Assembly: GCA_016790165.1 (NCBI GenBank)
Contig: JAEUPL010000032.1
Coordinates: 40,165-104,164, forward strand
Source of the DNA: Burkholderiales bacterium
GTDB lineage: Bacteria > Pseudomonadota > Gammaproteobacteria > Burkholderiales > Casimicrobiaceae
Direction of reading: 5' to 3'
DNA length: 64,000 bases
In this document: in pieces, positions 58,701 through 64,000 of the stretch
Numbering within the stretch: the first letter of the stretch is position 1
Layout: each line of letters starts with the position of its first letter
Notes under the pieces: generated by a model
What the model was told of the DNA's origin: nothing
The model's input: the letters and a program-made list of their open reading frames with translations, nothing else
The model's database searches: none
Position numbers and translations under genes: made by a program

Positions 58701-58846
58701 GCACCCTCCTTACGCTCTTCGTGGTGCCCACGGCGTACACTTTGCTTGCGCGGCAAAGCCGTGGGCAGCGTGAGCGTGAAGTGGCGCAGGCCGAAGCGCT
58801 GGCCGCGCAAGCCACGCATCAGCCCGGCGCCCTGCCCGGGGAATAG
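55739..58846 (+). CDS. RND efflux pump inner-membrane transporter (AcrB/MexF-like)
   Basis: Proton-driven efflux pump of 1035 aa, starting ATG 55739 with CAAGGAGCAAACC before it. Twelve membrane segments are expected; segment 4 carries the proton-relay pair in GLVVDDAIVVLENIHRHIE. Porter-domain motifs GASPEVIESQITKTLEDSLSGIEGV and the C-terminal GLITKHGILLVEFANQLRDQG are typical of the HAE1 family. With the upstream adaptor it forms a two-gene system whose outer-membrane channel is elsewhere. The substrate is not predictable. Confidence 0.96.
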   Translation: MNFFDLCIKRPVLATVLSLVVVLLGLIGYQRLSVREYPKIDEPIVSVSTGYKGASPEVIESQITKTLEDSLSGIEGVNLITSNSRSERSDITVSFKITKDPDVAAAEVRDKVARVRARLPEAADEPVVAKVEADAFPVMWFALTSDKHTQLQLSDTVNRLIKPRLLVLPGAADLRIFGERKTSMRIFIEPTKLAAYRLTVADVESSLRTQNVEIPAGRIESRLREFNVLAQTDLQTPEEFGAIVVAQSGGYPIRIRDVAKVEVAAAEERGFQRFMGKTAVGFGIIRQSTGNPLELSKAALTELPRIQESLPKGMKIELNYDSSVFIAQSIKAVFSTIGEAVILVAIVIFFFLRSFRATIIPLITIPVSLTGAFFIMYVFGFTVNTLTLLAMVLAVGLVVDDAIVVLENIHRHIENGMGRIQAALVGTREIGFAVVAMTLTLAAVFAPLAFATGRTGRLFIEFALALAGAVVVSGFVALTLSPMMCSLMLKHETKHSGIYNAIERGFNAFTAGYKRLLNLALDNRLIVVLVALIVAGGAAILFKMTKDEIAPTEDRGVIFGFLLGPEGSTSDYLLKYVQQVEGIYKALPETQVYGGNGGFPNVSDGTAILRLKDWGERTRTQNEIAKELFPKFQGVAGVQAFPTQPPSLGQSPRAKPIEFVILAAVPYEQMQNYVRAMQAEMQKNPGFQNIDTDLRMNTPELRVRVNRDKVLDVGANVDVVGRTLETMLGGRLVTRFKQDGEQYDVIVQIARDGRDTPERISEINVRNRAGDMVPLSNLVTVREGVSPRGIGHFQRVRSATVNANLAPGYTQGEALAYMNAAAKRVLPATVQTDLTGQSREFRDSSSDIYFVFALALGFIFLVLAAQFESFIDPFIIILTVPLAMAGALLALQLTGNTLNIYSKIGLITLVGLITKHGILLVEFANQLRDQGRSIREAVVEACELRLRPILMTTGAMVLGAIPLARAAGAGAESRQVIGWVIVGGLMLGTLLTLFVVPTAYTLLARQSRGQREREVAQAEALAAQATHQPGALPGE

Positions 58847-58866
58847 GCGGCCGCATTGGAGTCAAG

Positions 58867-59400
58867 ATGAGCGTCGGTGTTTCGATCAAGCGTCTGTCGC
58901 GTGACGATGGTGGTCGCTATCGCGCCCTGATGCTGCGTGCGTACAGCGAGCATGACACCGCATTCACCTCAACGTTCGAGGAACGCGCCGGCAAACCGCT
59001 TGACTGGTGGTCAAAGCGTCTGGCCGACCCGACCACGGTCACACTGGGCGCCTTCGACGCCAGTGACGTCCTCATCGGCACAGTGCGCCTCGAGACGTAT
59101 CAACGCCTGCGGGAGCGCCACAAGGTCGCGTTGACGGCGATGTATGTGATGAAGGACCATGCCGGGCACGGCATCGGACGTCGTCTGGTCGAGGAAGCGC
59201 TACAAGCCGCGCGGCGCCTGCCGGATATAGAAATCATCAATCTCACCGTCACTGCGGACAATCTGGCCGCGGTACGGCTGTATTCCCGGTTGGGTTTTCA
59301 GGCCTACGGTCGCGAGATTCGAGCCGTCAAGACGGCGACCGGCCATCTCGACAAAACCGAGATGTGGCGACCGGTCAGCGCGGACTACGTCGCACTCTGA
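58867..59400 (+). CDS. GNAT-family N-acetyltransferase
   Basis: Protein of 177 aa. The acetyl-CoA-binding segment reads LTAMYVMKDHAGHGIGRRLVEEAL (about residues 90-113), with the HxGHGxG-type loop of the family; TADNLAAVRLYSRLGFQAYGRE is motif B. It lies 20 bases after the pump gene and may be cotranscribed. The substrate is unknown. Confidence 0.9.
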   Translation: MSVGVSIKRLSRDDGGRYRALMLRAYSEHDTAFTSTFEERAGKPLDWWSKRLADPTTVTLGAFDASDVLIGTVRLETYQRLRERHKVALTAMYVMKDHAGHGIGRRLVEEALQAARRLPDIEIINLTVTADNLAAVRLYSRLGFQAYGREIRAVKTATGHLDKTEMWRPVSADYVAL

Positions 59401-59432
59401 ACGCTGTTTGCAGCGTGACGACGTTGCCGGAA

Positions 59433-59927
59433 TCAGGCGGAAAGCACCTTCCAAAGCAACTGCCGCAGCAGCATGCGCTGATCTTCTGACAGGGCGTGAT
59501 TGACCCGGTGCTCTAGCGCCGTTCCCAGCGCTGCCGGGTACGGCAACACCTCCATCGCCTTCTCGCCAAGCGCGTACTTGGTGGGCCGGTTGCCGAGTTC
59601 CTTCACCCAGCCTCGTGCACCCAGCCGGTTGAGCAGCACGGTCGTTTGCGACGGAGAGCGGTATACGCGGCGGGAAATGTCCGCAACGGTCGGCTCATGC
59701 ATATTGAAAATTGCCGACATCGCCTGCCACTCAAGCATGCTGAGCTGATGCCGCCACAGCACGCTATCGAGCGCGACGAAGCACGCGTGACCAAATCGCA
59801 CCAGCGCGGGGCTCAACTGTGACGGGTCAACGTCCGCTTTGACGCGGGCCGTCTCAGCTTCGATGTCGAAGTCATCCGTCGGCGCTCGCGGGGGGCGCAT
59901 CAGTGTCGGGTCGATTTCTCCTTGCAT
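59433..59927 (-). CDS. MarR-family transcriptional regulator
   Basis: Winged helix-turn-helix repressor of 164 aa. The DNA-binding part reads HQLSMLEWQAMSAIFNMHEPTVADISRRVYRSPSQTTVLLNRLGARGWVKEL, followed by the wing YALGEKAMEVLPY. It is convergent with the GNAT gene and may control the neighbouring efflux genes, which is inference from position. Upstream, AACC-GTTGAAAAT-GGTT (60052-60068) is a small inverted repeat that could be an operator. Confidence 0.88.
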   Translation of the reverse strand: MQGEIDPTLMRPPRAPTDDFDIEAETARVKADVDPSQLSPALVRFGHACFVALDSVLWRHQLSMLEWQAMSAIFNMHEPTVADISRRVYRSPSQTTVLLNRLGARGWVKELGNRPTKYALGEKAMEVLPYPAALGTALEHRVNHALSEDQRMLLRQLLWKVLSA

Positions 59928-60256
59928 GTGGCGTTTTTACCACGCGACGTGGCTCAGGTTTGACGCGATTGCTTCGGGCGGTTGTTTGAGACGCCGACGA
60001 TGTGGGCGCGTGTGCAAGCTGGCTCTCCGCGCACGCGCGCGCGGTGCTTTGTCAACCGTTGAAAATGGTTCTTTTTCAAGTCCTTGCATCGCATACTTCG
60101 TGTAGCAATTAAGCAACAAATTGATGCCAAAAGCATAAACTGGATACGCATCGGGGAAAAGTCCGAAATATTATTTTGCGTTTACGAACATCAATGTCTA
60201 TATTTCCGGAATCTGCAGATTCGGGCGACTTCGGACTGCACACAGGGGTCAAACAC
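59928..60256. other. AT-rich regulatory interval upstream of the DUF11 gene
   Basis: 329 bases between the divergent MarR and DUF11 genes, clearly more AT-rich than the rest of the window. It contains the inverted repeat AACC..GGTT near 60052-60068 and a perfect 14-base palindrome GAATCTGCAGATTC at 60209-60222, 35 bases before the DUF11 start. These are candidate operator sites. I see no gene in it. Confidence 0.55.
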
Positions 60257-63200
60257 ATGAGCATTGAAATCCAGAGTTGTCCTACGCATGGCGGGCGCAC
60301 CCGTCGTTGGCGCAGCGCGCTGCAAAGGGCATCGCGAGGTCTGGCAGCCGCCGCCCTCTCCCTAGTTGCGGTAACTGCACAAGCACAAAACTACTTGGTC
60401 AACAAGAAGTTTGTTGACGTCCAGGGCGTGCCGAACAATCAGGTGAACGTGCTCGGGCCGGGGCAGTCGACCTTTCTGGAATTCAACCTCTTTAACTCGT
60501 CGACGGGTACGTTGTCGGCGAGCGTGACAGACACGTTGCCGGCGGGTATTCAGGGTGACACCTCGTTCGCGCCGGTCATGACGAACTACGCGGGCGTCGT
60601 GAATGGGTCGGGCTGCGCGATCGCTCCCGGCTCGGTCAGCGTCACCGCATCAACCATCACGATCACCAACGTCACCGTACCGCTCGTGGTGGGGGCGGGT
60701 CTTAACCCCGACTGCCGAGTGGTGGTCAAGGTGTTGGGCAATCCGGCTGCGATCGGCAATAACGCATCGAACGTCACCAACAGCGTACCTGCAGCGGCGA
60801 CCTCGGCCACCGGTCCCGGTGGGCCGTACCAAAGCGACCCGTTCAACGCGACGGTGTTGGTGCAACCGGTCATTAACTCGGGCTTGTCGAAAGGTTTTAG
60901 TCCGGGCACGGTACCGGTCAATGGTCTGAGTACGATGACCTTTACCATCACGAACAACGCCGGCTACTCAATCCGCAACGTGGCTTTGACCGATGCGGTC
61001 CCGGCAAACGTCGTGCCGCAAACGGGCACCGCGTCCTCGTCCTGCGGCGGCACCGCCTCCATCTCGGGGCAAAACGTCTCGCTTTCGGGCGCAACCATCA
61101 GCGGCAACAGCTCCTGTACCGTCAGCGTTCAGGTGAAAGGCACTGTCGGCGGAACCTTCACCAACAACATTCCGGTCAACGCGATGACGTCGACGGAAGG
61201 CGTGACCAACTCCTCCGCGGCGAGTGCTTCCCTGACCGTGATTGACGACTTCACCATCGAGAAGTACTTTGACTACGCCACTGCAATTAACCGCGACCAG
61301 GGGCAGTCGTTCCTCGTTCGCATCCTGCTCAAGAACTACAGCGGCCAGCTCACCAACGGCACTGTTACCGATAACTTGCCGGCGGGCATCGTCGTTGCAA
61401 ACACCGTGTCAACCACCTCCGATTGTGCAGGCTGGACGCAAAACGGTGTCGCCGGGGCGAGCAGCATCACGTTCAGCAACCTGACCATCCCAGGCGCCAA
61501 CCTAAGCACTGGCGAACCGGGTATCTGCTCGGTTTACTTCGTGGCCAAGTTGACGGCGAGCAGCGGCACGATTACCAATACAGTCAACCCTGCGAACGTA
61601 ACCAATGCCCAAGGTAAGGCACCACTCGGGCCGGCATCCGCGTCGGTGACCGCGTCGCCAGCGCCAGGACCCTCCGGTGGCCCCGGCGGTGGCAACTGGG
61701 GCTACATGAACACGTTCAAGGATTTTGTTGATTCCAATGCATTCGGCTTAAGCACTGTCGAACTTAACGGCACATTCTGGATGCGAGCCGGTGCGTGGAA
61801 CCCAGGCTACGACTGGCAATTCACCAACGGCAGTATGTCCGATACGCTACCGGTTGGCGTGTTGGTTGATTCCGTCGGTGGCGCCGGGCCGGTCACGCTG
61901 ACGCCGGGAACCAACTTGGTGTATTTCGGCAACCCGAACCAACCCGGACAAGGTCCCAACGCCACCCCGGGAACGAACTACACCGGTTGCGCGAATACCG
62001 GTTTGGTGACAGTGAACCGCGTTGCGGTCGGCTTGAACTTCCAGGACACCATCACCTATTCGGGCTGGACGACCAATGCCATGTCCGCGAACGGCACCAC
62101 AACGCCAGCGTTCTACACATCGGGTTGCTGGTTCTCGATCCGCCTTAAAGGCGTGGCGGCGGGCGCGTATGTCGACACCAGCGGCAGCCCGACGCTGCCG
62201 ATCAAGCCGATCAACACCATCCCGGCCGGCAACGTCACCACCACGCAGGGTGTGACCAATCCGAATGCGGCCACCGCGCCTGTCACCGTACTTTCTGACG
62301 TTGGCGTACGTAAAACGTTCAACTCATACGTGATTGTCGGTGGTGCACCAGCCAAACGTACCCGTCTGACGATCTGGCTGAACAACAAGTCCGCCGTGCC
62401 GCAAACCAATGCGACGCTGACAGACACGTTCCCGACCGGCGGTGGATGGACGTTCGCCATTTCCAACCCAGCGAACGTAGCCAATGCTTGTGGCGGCACG
62501 GTCACCGCGACGGTTGGCGCCGGCAGCGTCTCGATCGCTGGTGCAACGATTCCCTCGGGGACGGTTGCCACGCCGGGCGAATGCTCGTTCTCCGTCGACG
62601 TCGACGTGACGGGGCCGTCGGGCGACAATGGCCCGGTAGTGAACACGATTCCGCCGGGCGCACTGACAACGGCGGCGCCGGGCGTAACGAACGTCGTTCA
62701 GGCGGTCGCCTCGGTTTACACACGCTCACGCAACATCACGCTGAACAAAGTGTTTGGGAACGGTGGTGCTGCACAGGGCGGAACGCCGGTTCCGATGACG
62801 ATTACCGTGACGGGCGACGCCTGGATGTTCAATGACATCTCGTTCTCCGATAACCTGATCAGTGTTCAGCCCGGTTTGGTCATTGCGCCGAATCCGAATC
62901 TGAGCACAACCTGCCGCACGATTGATCTGGTCAAGGCGCCGTTCCCATGGGGGACAGACACCTCCGTCTTCTTCCAATCGGCCACGGCGCCGACCATTAC
63001 GGCCGTCGCTGGATCAACATCGATTTCGATGACCGGTGGCTACTTCCCCGGCCAAGGTCCCATCGATGTCGGCATGGTGGGTACGCCTGCGGTCAGCAAC
63101 TCGTGCACCATCACGGTCGACGTGGTGGCAAGTACGACCGGTAACAAGACCAACACGATTCCGGCGAACAACGTCACCACGAGGGAAGGTGCCACTAACC

Positions 63201-64000
63201 TGAGCCCGACCTCAGCGACGCTGACGGTGCAACCGAACACGCAGCTGGTCAAATCGTTCAGTCCAACGAGTGTCTCTGCGGGCACGCCGTTCACCTTGAC
63301 CTTCACGGTGTTCAACGTCAACACCAGTGGTCAAACTGACTTTACGATCACCGACAACCTGCCCGCTGGCATTACGGCCACCTCGTTCGCCTCCAACACC
63401 TGCGGCGGCACCACCAGCATCACCAACGCAGGCGGCACCATCGCGGTCACGGCGGCGGGCACCAGCGTCGCACCGAACGGCAACTGCCAGTTTGTCGTCA
63501 ACATGATCGGCAACACGGTTGGCTCGTACACCAACAACCAGAGCAACATCACCGCAACGGCGCCGATCAACACCAACACCACGACCACGGTCACGGTCAC
63601 CGCGCCGACGCTGTTTGATCTGACGATTGCCAAGGCGATTGACGCGAGCACACCCGCGCCGTACTTCCCTGGGGTGAGCCAGGTCAAATTCAACCTCACG
63701 GCCACCAACAACGGCCCGGGCCCATCGCAACAGAACATCGTCGTCAAAGACTGTCTGCCGACGGGGCTGAGCTACGTGGGCGCCACCGGCACGGGCTGGA
63801 GCTGCGCCAACACGGCCGGACCGCTCACGCGAGGCGCGCTCACCTGCTCGAGCGAAATCGTCTGTACGCGCAACGCCGGCGGCACCATCGCCTCGGGTGG
63901 CTCGGCCAACCCGATCCAGGTCACCGCCAACGTCACAGCGGCGGCCAGCGGCACACTGGTCAACTACGCTCAGGTGAACCCGGCGGCGGGCGAAACGCTC
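60257..64000 (+). CDS. DUF11 repeat surface/secreted protein, 3' end cut by the window
   Basis: Open frame from ATG 60257 to the last base (at least 1248 codons), so the end is missing. A long basic N-terminus is followed by a signal core (GLAAAALSLVAVTAQAQ). The rest consists of about eight tandem DUF11/isopeptide-like Ig domains, marked by TD-LPAG-type turns near 60535, 60995, 61376, 61847, 62429, 62853, 63360 and 63754, spaced about 130-160 residues apart. Repeats contain SCGG and SCTV-type cysteine pairs. Likely a very large adhesin or cell-surface protein; an IPTL-CTERM-type end is possible but not visible. Confidence 0.9.
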   Translation, partial: MSIEIQSCPTHGGRTRRWRSALQRASRGLAAAALSLVAVTAQAQNYLVNKKFVDVQGVPNNQVNVLGPGQSTFLEFNLFNSSTGTLSASVTDTLPAGIQGDTSFAPVMTNYAGVVNGSGCAIAPGSVSVTASTITITNVTVPLVVGAGLNPDCRVVVKVLGNPAAIGNNASNVTNSVPAAATSATGPGGPYQSDPFNATVLVQPVINSGLSKGFSPGTVPVNGLSTMTFTITNNAGYSIRNVALTDAVPANVVPQTGTASSSCGGTASISGQNVSLSGATISGNSSCTVSVQVKGTVGGTFTNNIPVNAMTSTEGVTNSSAASASLTVIDDFTIEKYFDYATAINRDQGQSFLVRILLKNYSGQLTNGTVTDNLPAGIVVANTVSTTSDCAGWTQNGVAGASSITFSNLTIPGANLSTGEPGICSVYFVAKLTASSGTITNTVNPANVTNAQGKAPLGPASASVTASPAPGPSGGPGGGNWGYMNTFKDFVDSNAFGLSTVELNGTFWMRAGAWNPGYDWQFTNGSMSDTLPVGVLVDSVGGAGPVTLTPGTNLVYFGNPNQPGQGPNATPGTNYTGCANTGLVTVNRVAVGLNFQDTITYSGWTTNAMSANGTTTPAFYTSGCWFSIRLKGVAAGAYVDTSGSPTLPIKPINTIPAGNVTTTQGVTNPNAATAPVTVLSDVGVRKTFNSYVIVGGAPAKRTRLTIWLNNKSAVPQTNATLTDTFPTGGGWTFAISNPANVANACGGTVTATVGAGSVSIAGATIPSGTVATPGECSFSVDVDVTGPSGDNGPVVNTIPPGALTTAAPGVTNVVQAVASVYTRSRNITLNKVFGNGGAAQGGTPVPMTITVTGDAWMFNDISFSDNLISVQPGLVIAPNPNLSTTCRTIDLVKAPFPWGTDTSVFFQSATAPTITAVAGSTSISMTGGYFPGQGPIDVGMVGTPAVSNSCTITVDVVASTTGNKTNTIPANNVTTREGATNLSPTSATLTVQPNTQLVKSFSPTSVSAGTPFTLTFTVFNVNTSGQTDFTITDNLPAGITATSFASNTCGGTTSITNAGGTIAVTAAGTSVAPNGNCQFVVNMIGNTVGSYTNNQSNITATAPINTNTTTTVTVTAPTLFDLTIAKAIDASTPAPYFPGVSQVKFNLTATNNGPGPSQQNIVVKDCLPTGLSYVGATGTGWSCANTAGPLTRGALTCSSEIVCTRNAGGTIASGGSANPIQVTANVTAAASGTLVNYAQVNPAAGETL

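Noticed and set aside
60048-60070. TTGAAAA-containing inverted repeat upstream of the MarR gene as a heat-shock promoter
   Set aside because: The -10 element of sigma-32 is missing; an operator is a more modest reading.

Overview
The window is a 64 kb piece of a high-GC chromosome from a betaproteobacterium, most likely of the order Burkholderiales. The evidence is the set of Bug/TctC-type periplasmic binding proteins (three), a Burkholderiales-type porin, and the familiar arrangements argB-slmA, hrcA//nadK-recN and a grpE-dnaK locus. The species cannot be named from sequence alone. I see no rRNA, tRNA, CRISPR array, phage or insertion sequence. Both ends cut genes: a binding protein at the left edge and a giant DUF11 surface protein at the right edge.

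Layout. 1-2.0 kb: end of a carbohydrate ABC uptake operon (binding protein, two permeases). 2.0-3.5 kb: slmA and argB. 3.6-9.6 kb: a minus-strand operon with a second carbohydrate-type ABC binding protein and two permeases, a Bug protein and an N-acyl-D-amino-acid deacylase. 9.7-12.5 kb: a manganese (yybP-ykoY) riboswitch in front of two tandem TerC-family genes and a DUF2062 gene. 12.8-19.6 kb: a tightly overlapping minus-strand series reading SEC-C/glycosyltransferase, rmd, gmd, a DapF homologue without its two catalytic cysteines, DUF484, xerC. 19.7-28.3 kb: proA, a SsuABC/NMT1-type transporter with a divergent binding protein, a P-domain secreted protein, a frameshifted ModA-like gene, a porin and a Tat-type Bug protein. 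28.4-36.9 kb: ABC exporter, HNH nuclease, EamA transporter, a peptidoglycan-binding metallopeptidase, a CbiM-like membrane protein, an IPTL-CTERM-like surface protein, an outer-membrane barrel and two unknown proteins. 36.9-40.1 kb: heat-shock locus grpE-dnaK, with a four-helix-bundle (S23) cassette between the two genes. 40.4-49.2 kb: S9 peptidase, purT, amidase, hydrolase, patatin, hemH, hrcA. 49.3-54.0 kb: nadK, recN, a PbpG-type peptidase and a third Bug protein. 54.3-59.9 kb: two-gene RND efflux system, GNAT acetyltransferase and MarR regulator. 60.3 kb to the end: DUF11 repeat protein.

The least expected structures are these. A family of five ~120 bp intergenic repeats with terminal inverted repeats sits at 9.75, 20.98, 33.66, 40.12 and 55.59 kb. 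The S23 gene lies between ~65 bp imperfect inverted repeats, the right one covering the grpE stop codon. The DapF homologue has Ser at both catalytic Cys positions and is translationally coupled to GDP-D-rhamnose synthesis genes. The riboswitch precedes two different TerC-family genes. Working picture: a free-living heterotroph with broad uptake of organic acids, sugars and D-amino-acid derivatives, metal-ion homeostasis, a D-rhamnose-containing surface glycan, and large secreted repeat proteins.
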